Positions 1 to 4,940 are shown, counted from the stretch's first letter. The stretch: 6,674 nt of DNA from Acidimicrobiia bacterium (GCA_019247975.1 JAFBAD010000389.1:1-6674); one strand, 5' to 3'. The notes: generated by a model from the sequence alone, not told the origin. Numbers and translations are program-made.

Positions 1-1
1 G

Positions 2-580
2 CCGCCACCGCCCTCCGCCGCGCCCGTGCCACGCGCGCCGAAGCGCCGTCGCCACTGGCCCATCGTCGTGCTGATCGGCGCAGCGATCGTCGTCGCCGCC
101 GTGCTCATCGCCGGCATCGGGCTGGGCTCGGGCGGCAAGGACGAGCCGATCACCATCAGCGGCGCCGCAGCGTTCGATCCGCAGGGCAACCCGGTGGGCG
201 AGGAGCACAACGCAGACGCTCCGCTCGCGGTCGACGGCGACCGGGGCACGGCGTGGACGACCGAGACCTACCGGGACCCGGCCCAGCTCGGTAAACCGGG
301 CGTGGGCCTCGTGGTGCGCTTCGACCACGAGGTGTCGGTGCGCACCCTGCAGGTGGTGTCGAGCAGCGTCGACTGGTCCGCGTCGATCTACGCCACCACG
401 GCCGAACCCGGCGCGGACCTCGCCTCCTGGGGCGCACCGGTCGCCCGGTCGACGGGCCTCGGGCCGCCGACCGCCTCGTTCTCGCTCGACGGCACCCGGG
501 CCCGCGCGGTGCTGATCTGGATCACCCGCACCGGTGACGACGGGTTCGTGCAGGTGGCCGAGGTGCAGGCCACCGGGTAG
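2..580 (+). CDS. C-terminal part of a membrane protein with external discoidin-like domain (MurJ/pseudokinase family, partial)
   Basis: The reading frame is already open at the left edge, so only the end of a larger protein is present. The GTG at 26 lies inside a proline/alanine-rich linker and is unlikely to be the true start. In order, the visible part has the Pro-rich linker, a basic cluster (KRRRH), one transmembrane helix (WPIVVLIGAAIVVAAVLIAG) and about 140 external residues. The external part contains DGDRGTAWTTETYRDPAQLGKPGVGL and ends in a beta-rich segment with LIWITRTGDDGFVQVAEVQ. This resembles the F5/8-type (discoidin-like) domain at the C terminus of mycobacterial MviN (Rv3910), where a MurJ lipid II flippase is joined to a pseudokinase and an external sugar-binding-like domain. 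The position beside sigM, trxB, trxA and cwlM supports that. Whether the missing part contains MurJ, a pseudokinase or an active Ser/Thr kinase cannot be seen here. The basic cluster before the helix predicts N-inside, C-outside. Confidence 0.75.
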   Translation, partial: PPPPSAAPVPRAPKRRRHWPIVVLIGAAIVVAAVLIAGIGLGSGGKDEPITISGAAAFDPQGNPVGEEHNADAPLAVDGDRGTAWTTETYRDPAQLGKPGVGLVVRFDHEVSVRTLQVVSSSVDWSASIYATTAEPGADLASWGAPVARSTGLGPPTASFSLDGTRARAVLIWITRTGDDGFVQVAEVQATG

Positions 581-603
581 GCGACCGGAGGGATCGGCCC
601 CGG

Positions 604-609
604 TACGCT
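604..609 (+). promoter_or_regulatory. Probable -10 element of a leaderless promoter for the ECF sigma gene
   Basis: TACGCT fits the actinobacterial -10 form TANNNT and ends 9 bases before the GTG start at 619. Transcription would therefore begin at or next to the start codon, and no Shine-Dalgarno sequence is visible. A weak -35 candidate, GCGACC (581-586), sits 17 bases upstream. A 6-bp inverted repeat, CCGGAG (585-590) and CTCCGG (608-613), brackets and touches the -10 element; it may be chance. No GGAAC-type ECF element is visible in this gap. Confidence 0.5.
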
Positions 610-618
610 CCGGCCCGC

Positions 619-1209
619 GTGGCCGGACCAGACGACGACCATCTCGTCAGCAGGGCGCGCGAGGGCGACCCCGCCGCCCTCGACGACCTGCTCCGCCGCC
701 ACCACGACCGCATCCACGGCGTCTGCCGGCGGCTGACCGGCAACGACGCCGACGCGCTCGACGCCACCCAGGAGGCGTTGATCTCGATCGTCCGCGGCCT
801 CCCCCGCTTCGACGGCCGCTCGTCCTTCTCGACCTGGGTGTACCGCATCGCCACCAACGCCGCGCTCGACGAGCTCCGCCGCCGGCGGCGCCGGCCCGTG
901 ACCTCGCTCGACGACGCTCGGCCCGGCCGCCGCGAGCCGGCGGTCTCCGGACCGTCGGTCGGCGAGGCGGTCAGCGACCGCCTCGCCGTCGATGCCGCGC
1001 TGGCCCAGGTCCCCCTCGAGTTCCGCGCACCGGTCGTCCTGCGGGATCTCTGCCAGCTCGACTACGCCGAGATCGCCGAGGTCCTCGACCTCCCCGCCGG
1101 TACCGTCCGCTCGCGCATCTCGAGAGGCCGGGCGATGCTCGCCGCCCGCCTGGCCGACCCGGGGGGGAACTCCGGGCCGCCCACCGACCGTCGAACGCCG
1201 CGACCATGA
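619..1209 (+). CDS. sigM: ECF-family RNA polymerase sigma factor, SigM-like
   Basis: This 196-residue protein directs RNA polymerase to a stress regulon. Sigma region 2 spans about residues 23-92 and includes DALDATQEALISIVRGL and the core/-10-binding stretch FSTWVYRIATNAALDELRRRRRRP. A variable linker (about 93-122) leads to region 4 (about 123-178), with a helix-turn-helix in LDYAEIAEVLDLPAGTVRSRISRGRAML. There is no region 1.1 or 3, and the length is normal for group 4 factors. The GTG start is chosen because the -10 element lies directly upstream and the protein begins just ahead of region 2. The stop TGA overlaps the next start as ATGA, so the anti-sigma gene is probably translationally coupled. 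Gene order before trxB-trxA-cwlM matches mycobacterial sigM. The C-terminal tail (residues 180-196) is Pro/Arg-rich, is encoded across a G7 run and seems dispensable for sigma function. The sigM assignment rests on synteny as well as sequence. Confidence 0.88.
   Translation: MAGPDDDHLVSRAREGDPAALDDLLRRHHDRIHGVCRRLTGNDADALDATQEALISIVRGLPRFDGRSSFSTWVYRIATNAALDELRRRRRRPVTSLDDARPGRREPAVSGPSVGEAVSDRLAVDAALAQVPLEFRAPVVLRDLCQLDYAEIAEVLDLPAGTVRSRISRGRAMLAARLADPGGNSGPPTDRRTPRP
1161..1167 (+). other. G7 homopolymer, potential slippery site at the end of the sigma gene
   Basis: Seven G residues overlap two in-frame glycine codons GGG GGG (residues 182-183 of the sigma factor). A -1 slip lets both tRNAs re-pair fully with G and moves reading into the anti-sigma frame, which is open from here to 1970. 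The predicted product would be a sigma/anti-sigma fusion of about 450 residues. High GC content makes open frames common, so use of this site is not demonstrated. Confidence 0.25.
1166..1192 (+). promoter_or_regulatory. Possible ECF-type promoter inside the sigma gene, ahead of the anti-sigma gene
   Basis: GGAAC at 1166-1170 (part of GGGAAC) is followed after 18 bases by CGTCG at 1189-1193. This agrees with the GGAAC-N16-18-CGTCR form that I recall for mycobacterial SigM. The -10 part ends 13 bases before the anti-sigma ATG at 1206, so a transcript could start just upstream of that codon. It would give extra anti-sigma factor when the sigma factor is active, a negative feedback. It lies within coding sequence and could be chance. 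Confidence 0.3.
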
Positions 1210-1970
1210 CCGACCAGCCGCCGACCGACCAGGACCTGGAGCTCGCCTCCGCGTACCTCGACGGCGAGGCGACCCCCGACGAACGGGCTCGCGTGGAAGC
1301 CGACCCGCAGCTGCTCGCCCGGGTCGACGAGCTGCGCGCGGTGGCCGGCGCGGTCGGCACCGGTTTCACGCCGCTCACCGAGGAGCAGGCAGCCTCGCAG
1401 CGTCGCCGCGCCATCGCGGCCAAGCCGATCCCGACGGCACCACCGCTGCCCGCCCGCCGGCGGACCCCGTTGCCGTCACCGCTGATCGCAGCCGCGGTGG
1501 TCGTCGTCATCGCGCTCGCCGGCATCTGGCTGGTCATCGCGGCCGGCAACGGCTCCAGCAGCGACAAGGACAGCTCCGGCGCCTCGACCGGGGCCACCAC
1601 CACCCAGCGCTCGGGCGGGGGTGCCACCTCGGAGGCGACCACGACCGAGGTGCCGGACCTCGGGTCGTTCCCGACGCGCAACGCGCTGACCGCCGCGCTG
1701 CAGCGCAGCGACGTCACCACCCTGGCCGCCACCCCGGGCACCGCGAACGCCACCGCCAAGGCCGCGAGGCTCTCGATCGACCGGTGCGAGGCGACGATCG
1801 AGGCCGGCCAGCCCGAGCTCGGCGAGCGACTCGCCGTCGCCACCGCGCGGCTCGACGGCAGCGCGGTCTACGTCTTCAGCCATCCCGTCCGCGACAAGCA
1901 GCCGCCGGTCACCCAGCTGACCGTGGCCGACCAGCAGACCTGCCGGGTGCTCTTCGCCATCCAGCGATAG
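1206..1970 (+). CDS. Membrane-anchored anti-sigma factor
   Basis: This is a 254-residue partner of the upstream ECF sigma factor, expected to hold it at the membrane. The N-terminal cytoplasmic part (about 1-90) begins with DLELASAYLDGEATPDERARVEADP, the helical pattern common in anti-sigma domains. One transmembrane helix covers about 92-113 (PLIAAAVVVVIALAGIWLVIAAG). A Ser/Thr/Gly-rich linker (about 116-148) leads to an external domain (about 150-254). The cytoplasmic part has no cysteine, so the zinc-binding HxxxCxxC motif of ZAS anti-sigma factors is absent. Both cysteines of the protein (194 and 246) lie in the external domain and could form a disulfide. The ATG is chosen because it overlaps the sigma stop as ATGA and no other ribosome binding site is seen. 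The position matches mycobacterial rsmA (Rv3912), but sequence similarity is not obvious by eye. The signal sensed is unknown. Confidence 0.82.
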   Translation: MTDQPPTDQDLELASAYLDGEATPDERARVEADPQLLARVDELRAVAGAVGTGFTPLTEEQAASQRRRAIAAKPIPTAPPLPARRRTPLPSPLIAAAVVVVIALAGIWLVIAAGNGSSSDKDSSGASTGATTTQRSGGGATSEATTTEVPDLGSFPTRNALTAALQRSDVTTLAATPGTANATAKAARLSIDRCEATIEAGQPELGERLAVATARLDGSAVYVFSHPVRDKQPPVTQLTVADQQTCRVLFAIQR

Positions 1971-1987
1971 GCGACCACGTCGGCGGG

Positions 1988-1993
1988 TAGAGT
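1988..1993 (+). promoter_or_regulatory. Probable -10 element of a leaderless promoter for the small membrane protein gene
   Basis: TAGAGT fits TANNNT and ends 8 bases before the ATG at 2002. No Shine-Dalgarno sequence lies in the 31-base gap, which suggests a leaderless transcript. The anti-sigma stop and the six bases after it (TAGGCGACC) are the same nine bases that follow the first gene at 578-586, probably by chance. Confidence 0.5.
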
Positions 1994-2001
1994 CCGCGCC
2001 C

Positions 2002-2358
2002 ATGTCCGACCCTGCGCCGCCCGCATCGGTCGCTCCCCGGGACGACTGGCCGGCCCAGGCCGCCGACACCATCGTCCGCGTCGTCGGCCAGGTCCGCGAC
2101 AAGACCACCGGCCCCGCGATCACCGCGTCCCGAGCGATCGTCTTCGGCCTCCTCGCCGCCATCCTCGGCACGGTGCTGCTCGTCGCCGTCAGCATGGTCC
2201 TGCTCCGGGTGACGGTCATCGGCGTCCACGAACTGCTCGACGTGACCAACCTCGAGCGCCCGGGCCGTGAGGTCTGGATCGCGTACTTCGTCGATGCGGC
2301 GCTGTTCGCGCTGATCGGAGCCGTGCTCTGGCGGCGGGCCTCCCGCAACGTGAGCTGA
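2002..2358 (+). CDS. Small two-helix membrane protein of unknown function
   Basis: I do not recognise this 118-residue protein as a characterised family. Residues 1-44 form a soluble N terminus with a likely amphipathic helix (AADTIVRVVGQVRDKTTGPAI). Transmembrane helix 1 covers about 45-70 (AIVFGLLAAILGTVLLVAVSMVLL). A polar loop, about 71-90, contains HELLDVTNLERPGRE. Helix 2 covers about 91-110 (VWIAYFVDAALFALIGAVLW) and is followed by a short basic tail, RRASRN. Size and layout resemble the actinobacterial holin-like (Holin-X) membrane proteins, but nothing indicates a lysis role and no phage genes are nearby. It sits between the anti-sigma gene and trxB, where mycobacteria have no equivalent gene. 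It has its own -10 element, so it may be expressed independently of the sigma operon. The ATG start is supported by that element. Confidence 0.75.
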   Translation: MSDPAPPASVAPRDDWPAQAADTIVRVVGQVRDKTTGPAITASRAIVFGLLAAILGTVLLVAVSMVLLRVTVIGVHELLDVTNLERPGREVWIAYFVDAALFALIGAVLWRRASRNVS

Positions 2359-2374
2359 GTCCCGGGCCCATCTC

Positions 2375-2401
2375 GGGAACACCCCCGGGGGGTATGGCGT
2401 T
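2375..2401 (+). promoter_or_regulatory. Probable ECF sigma promoter of trxB-trxA
   Basis: GGGAAC (2375-2380) and CGTT (2398-2401) are separated by 17 bases, matching the GGAAC-N16-18-CGT/GTT pattern of ECF promoters. Initiation would fall near 2408, leaving a leader of about 24 bases that contains the AGGAG ribosome binding site at 2422-2426. In Streptomyces the thioredoxin genes are controlled by the ECF factor SigR. Here the nearest candidate regulator is the sigma factor encoded at 619-1209, though control by that factor is inference. No good TANNNT housekeeping element was found in this gap. Confidence 0.5.
2379..2395. promoter_or_regulatory. C/G-rich palindrome in the trxB promoter, CsoR-family operator-like
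   Basis: The arms ACACCCCC (2379-2386) and GGGGGTAT (2388-2395) pair around a central G at 2387, with seven of eight positions complementary. Operators of CsoR-family repressors (CsoR, RcnR, CstR, FrmR), which sense copper, other metals, persulfide or formaldehyde, typically have the form TACCCC...GGGGTA. The site fills the spacer between the -35 and -10 elements, where a bound repressor would block transcription. No regulator gene of this family lies in the window. C/G runs also arise by chance in such GC-rich DNA. Confidence 0.35.
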
Positions 2402-2431
2402 GACGAGGCCGACCTACCAGCAGGAGCAGAA

Positions 2432-3421
2432 GTGACCGATCCCGTTCGTGACGTCGTCATCATCGGTTCAGGCCCCGCCGGCCTGACCGCCGCCGTGTAC
2501 ACGGCCCGGGCCAGCCTCGCTCCCCTGGTGCTCGAGGGTGAGCCTTCGTCCACCTCGGACCAGCCCGGTGGTCAGCTGATGCTGACGACCGAGGTCGAGA
2601 ACTTCCCCGGCTTCCCCGAGGGGATCATGGGCCCCGAGCTGATGAGCCGCATGCGCGAGCAGGCGACCCGCTTCGGTGCCGAGCTCCAGACCGTGCGGGT
2701 CAGCCGGGTCGATCTCTCGAGCCGCCCGTTCGGCATCTGGGTCGGCGACCCCGATGCGGCCGAGCCGACCCACCGGGCCCGCACCGTGATCATCTCGACC
2801 GGCGCGCAGTCCCTCATGCTCGGTCTCCCCCGCGAGCTCGAGCTGGTCGGTCACGGCGTGTCGACCTGCGCGACCTGCGACGGCTTCTTCTTTCGGAAGC
2901 ACGACATCGCGGTCGTCGGAGGCGGCGACTCGGCCATCGAGGAGGCCCTGTTCCTCACCAAGTTCGCGGACACCGTCACCCTCATCCACCGGCGCGACGA
3001 GCTGCGGGCCTCGAAGATCATGCAGGACCGGGCCCGGGCCAACGACAAGATCCGCTTCCAGTGGAACAGCCGGGTGGTCGAGCTCCACGGCGAGGACAAG
3101 CTCGAAGGGATCGACGTCGAAGACACCGTGACCGGCGAGCGCACCCGCCTCGACGTCACCGGCCTCTTCGTCGCCATCGGCCACCGGCCGAACACCGATC
3201 TGTTCAAGGGCCAGGTGGCCATGGAGGACACCGGGTACCTCATCACCGGGCCGGGCTCGGCCACCAACGTCGAGGGCGTCTTCGCCTGCGGCGACGTGCA
3301 GGACCACACCTACCGGCAGGCGATCACCGCGGCCGGATCCGGGTGCATGGCCGCGATCGATGCCGAGCGCTGGCTCGAGGCGACGACCGACCACGAGCAC
3401 TCGACCGAGACCAACTGGTGA
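2432..3421 (+). CDS. trxB: Thioredoxin-disulfide reductase
   Basis: This cytoplasmic flavoenzyme of 329 residues passes electrons from NADPH through FAD and a redox-active cysteine pair to thioredoxin. The FAD-binding loop is at about 10-18 (IIGSGPAGL). GGQLMLTTEVENFPGFP (47-63) is a typical family stretch. The redox pair is CATC at 146-149, followed by D150. The NADPH-binding motif GGGDSA is at 163-168, with HRR at 187-189 for the phosphate of NADPH. The second FAD motif, ACGDVQD, is at 285-291 and RQAITAAGSG at 295-304. The length is typical of low-molecular-weight bacterial TrxR and nothing is missing. The GTG start is fixed by AGGAG at 2422-2426, five bases upstream. trxA follows 105 bases later on the same strand, the usual pairing. 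Expression probably depends on the ECF-type promoter and palindrome upstream. Confidence 0.97.
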   Translation: MTDPVRDVVIIGSGPAGLTAAVYTARASLAPLVLEGEPSSTSDQPGGQLMLTTEVENFPGFPEGIMGPELMSRMREQATRFGAELQTVRVSRVDLSSRPFGIWVGDPDAAEPTHRARTVIISTGAQSLMLGLPRELELVGHGVSTCATCDGFFFRKHDIAVVGGGDSAIEEALFLTKFADTVTLIHRRDELRASKIMQDRARANDKIRFQWNSRVVELHGEDKLEGIDVEDTVTGERTRLDVTGLFVAIGHRPNTDLFKGQVAMEDTGYLITGPGSATNVEGVFACGDVQDHTYRQAITAAGSGCMAAIDAERWLEATTDHEHSTETNW

Positions 3422-3467
3422 GCGCGTCACACCCGGCGGGTACTCCTCTCGGGGAGCACGCCCGGTG

Positions 3468-3493
3468 GGAAGCATCGGCCCCCCGTCGGGGTT
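3468..3493 (+). promoter_or_regulatory. Weak ECF-like promoter candidate upstream of trxA
   Basis: GGAAG (3468-3472) and GTT (3491-3493) are separated by 18 bases, one base off the GGAAT-N18-GTT form of Streptomyces SigR promoters. Initiation near 3500 would leave a leader of about 25 bases containing the trxA ribosome binding site AGAGAGG (3515-3521). This would allow trxA to be transcribed separately from trxB. The match is short and may be fortuitous. Confidence 0.2.
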
Positions 3494-3502
3494 GACCACC
3501 CC
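3481..3502 (+). other. Two mutually exclusive small hairpins in the trxB-trxA gap
   Basis: CCCC (3481-3484) can pair with GGGG (3488-3491) around a 3-base loop. The same G run, as GGGGT (3488-3492), can instead pair with ACCCC (3498-3502) around a 5-base loop. No T-run follows, so this is not an intrinsic terminator. It might slow RNA polymerase or mark a processing point between the two genes, but the stems are short. Confidence 0.2.
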
Positions 3503-3526
3503 GCACCGAACAACAGAGAGGCAGCC

Positions 3527-3853
3527 ATGGCCGAGGGAATCAACACCCTGTCCGACACCACCTTCGACGAGTTGATCGGCGCGAGCGACGCGCCGGTGCT
3601 GGTCGACTTCTGGGCCGAGTGGTGCGGGCCCTGCAAGATGATCGCACCCATCCTCGAGGAGATCGCCGGCGAGCAGGCCGGCAAGGTCCAGATCGCGAAG
3701 GTCAACGTCGACGACCACCCCGATCTCGCCATGCGCTTCGACGTCATGAGCATCCCGACCCTGATCCTGTTCAAGGACGGCCAGGCCCAGAAGCGCCTGA
3801 TCGGCGCCAAGGGCAAGGGCCAGCTGCTCGAGGAGCTCAGCGAGTACCTGTAG
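3527..3853 (+). CDS. trxA: Thioredoxin
   Basis: This 108-residue cytoplasmic protein is a general protein-disulfide reductant, kept reduced by the upstream TrxB. The active site WCGPC is at 32-36, preceded by LVDFWAE (25-31) with the conserved Asp26. The cis-proline is P77 in SIPTLILFKDG (75-85). The segment KVNVDDHPDLAMRFDVMSIPT fits the canonical fold. The length is normal and no key residue is missing. The ATG is supported by AGAGAGG at 3515-3521, five bases upstream. It corresponds to trxC (Rv3914) in the mycobacterial gene order. It may be co-transcribed with trxB or have its own weak promoter in the gap. Confidence 0.97.
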   Translation: MAEGINTLSDTTFDELIGASDAPVLVDFWAEWCGPCKMIAPILEEIAGEQAGKVQIAKVNVDDHPDLAMRFDVMSIPTLILFKDGQAQKRLIGAKGKGQLLEELSEYL

Positions 3854-3883
3854 TCCCAACCTGAACCACCCCCCGGTGCGTGC

Positions 3884-3889
3884 CATGCT
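3884..3889 (+). promoter_or_regulatory. Possible -10 element for the cwlM-like gene
   Basis: CATGCT resembles TANNNT with one mismatch and ends 6 bases before the GTG at 3896. TG at 3881-3882 could act as an extended -10. No ribosome binding site is visible before the GTG, so the gene is either leaderless or read through from trxA, which ends 42 bases upstream. This is the weakest of the three candidate leaderless promoters in the window. Confidence 0.3.
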
Positions 3890-3895
3890 GCGCAG

Positions 3896-4879
3896 GTGAG
3901 CGCACCGGTCCTCCCCCTCGCCCGCGGCGCCGCGGGCGAGGCGGTCCGGGACCTGCAGCGACGACTGGCCCGGGCCGGCTACGACCTCACCGGCGACGAG
4001 CCGGGAGCGTTCGGCGAGCACACCGCCTCCGCGGTGAGCCGCTTCCAGGAAGCGCGCGGGCTGCGGGCCGATGACGTCTGCGGCACCCAGACCTGGAACG
4101 CGCTGGTCGAGGCCGGCTACGGCCTCGGCGACCGGCTGCTCTACGAGCGCCGCCCGATGCTGCGGGGCGACGACGTCGCCGAGCTGCAGACCCGCCTCGG
4201 CGACCTCGGCTTCTTCGCCGACCGGGTCGACGGCATCCTCGGCCCCCAGACCGCGGCGGCCATCACCGACTTCCAGCGCAACACCGGGCTGACCGCCGAC
4301 GGCATCTGCGGTCCCGACACGATCGCCAGCCTCAACCGGGTGCAGCGCCGCACGCCGCCTGCGGTCAAGGCCGGGGTGGTCGAGCGGGAGCGGCTGCGCA
4401 CCGGCCCGCGGCGTCTGGACGGCCGCCGCATCGTGGTCGGCCAGCTCGGTGGCCTCGACGCGCTGGCCTCGACCGTCGGCCGCTTCCTCCAGGACCAGGG
4501 CGCGGTGGTCGTCACCTGCACCCAGCCCGAGCCGTCCGCGCAGGCGACGGAGGCCAACGACTTCGACGCGGACGTGTACCTGGGGCTCGATCTGTCCGAC
4601 GACCCCGGATGCCGCTGCTCCTACTACGGCCGGCCCGACTACGAGTCGACGGGAGGCCGCCGCCTGGCCGAGCGCCTGGCCGAGTCGCTCCCCGGCGCGC
4701 TCGACGCGCCGCGCGGAACCGCTCGCCGGATGCAGCTGCCGGTGCTGCGCGAGACCCGCATGGTGGCGGTCTGGTGCGAGGTCGGACCGCCGGCCCGGGT
4801 GGTCGAAGCCACCGCGGCCATCGGCCGAGCAGTCGTGCGCGGGTTCGTCGACTGGGCTGCCGCGCCAGTCGAGGGTTGA
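3896..4879 (+). CDS. cwlM: CwlM-like protein: two peptidoglycan-binding domains plus a degenerate amidase_3 domain
   Basis: This 327-residue protein has no signal peptide or transmembrane helix, so it is predicted to be cytoplasmic. PG_binding_1 repeats lie at about 6-72 and 86-148, each with the FQ...GL.(A)DG/D(V/I)CG.(D/Q)T pattern. Residues about 177-320 have the order of an amidase_3 domain, but the key motifs are altered. The first zinc-ligand motif (normally DxGHGG) reads VGQLGG at 181-186, without histidine. The second histidine motif (normally SIHxN) reads GLDLSDD at 230-236. Only WCEVG at 293-297 keeps the late glutamate. In mycobacteria CwlM is a cytoplasmic, non-enzymatic activator of MurA, controlled by PknB phosphorylation of a C-terminal threonine cluster. 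The gene order after trxA supports this identity. Here the protein ends at VDWAAAPVEG, with no threonine-rich tail, and is shorter than the roughly 400-residue mycobacterial protein. A GTG at 3880 is in another frame. Confidence 0.82.
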   Translation: MSAPVLPLARGAAGEAVRDLQRRLARAGYDLTGDEPGAFGEHTASAVSRFQEARGLRADDVCGTQTWNALVEAGYGLGDRLLYERRPMLRGDDVAELQTRLGDLGFFADRVDGILGPQTAAAITDFQRNTGLTADGICGPDTIASLNRVQRRTPPAVKAGVVERERLRTGPRRLDGRRIVVGQLGGLDALASTVGRFLQDQGAVVVTCTQPEPSAQATEANDFDADVYLGLDLSDDPGCRCSYYGRPDYESTGGRRLAERLAESLPGALDAPRGTARRMQLPVLRETRMVAVWCEVGPPARVVEATAAIGRAVVRGFVDWAAAPVEG

Positions 4880-4892
4880 CCCCGCCGCTCAG

Positions 4893-4925
4893 TTGACCAC
4901 AGTCTTTTCCACACCCTGTGGTCAA
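4893..4925. repeat. Perfect 10-bp inverted repeat with DnaA-box-like words between cwlM and parB
   Basis: TTGACCACAG (4893-4902) and CTGTGGTCAA (4916-4925) are perfect inverted repeats separated by 13 bases. TTGACCACA, in each arm, differs by one base from the actinobacterial DnaA box TTGTCCACA. The loop contains TTTTCCACA (4905-4913), also close to that consensus. The site lies between convergent genes and no T-run follows the repeat on either strand, so it does not look like a standard terminator. It could be a DnaA-binding cluster, another protein-binding palindrome or an unusual bidirectional transcription end. Confidence 0.5.
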
Positions 4926-4940
4926 GCGGCACGGTTGCCG

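Noticed and set aside
534..1205. An upstream extension of the anti-sigma frame, which is open from 534
   Set aside because: The residues before the ATG at 1206 are Arg/Pro-rich shadow translation of the sigma gene. The ATGA overlap and the family N terminus support 1206.
578..1976. Repeated word TAGGCGACC at 578-586 and 1968-1976 as a shared regulatory site
   Set aside because: The first three bases are stop codons, the spacing to the following -10 differs (17 and 11 bases), and GC-rich 6-mers recur by chance.
1476..2348. A 290-codon minus-strand open frame over the anti-sigma and small membrane protein genes
   Set aside because: It mirrors the coding frames of the plus-strand genes, with no recognisable domain and no convincing start signal.
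2360..2378. Hairpin TCCCG/CGGGA after the small membrane protein gene as a terminator
   Set aside because: The stem is only 5 bp with a 9-base loop and no T-run, and it overlaps the trxB -35 element.
2468..4021. A 517-codon open frame on the minus strand across trxB and trxA
   Set aside because: It is antisense to two unmistakable genes, its translation is low-complexity and family-free, and long antisense frames are expected at this GC content.
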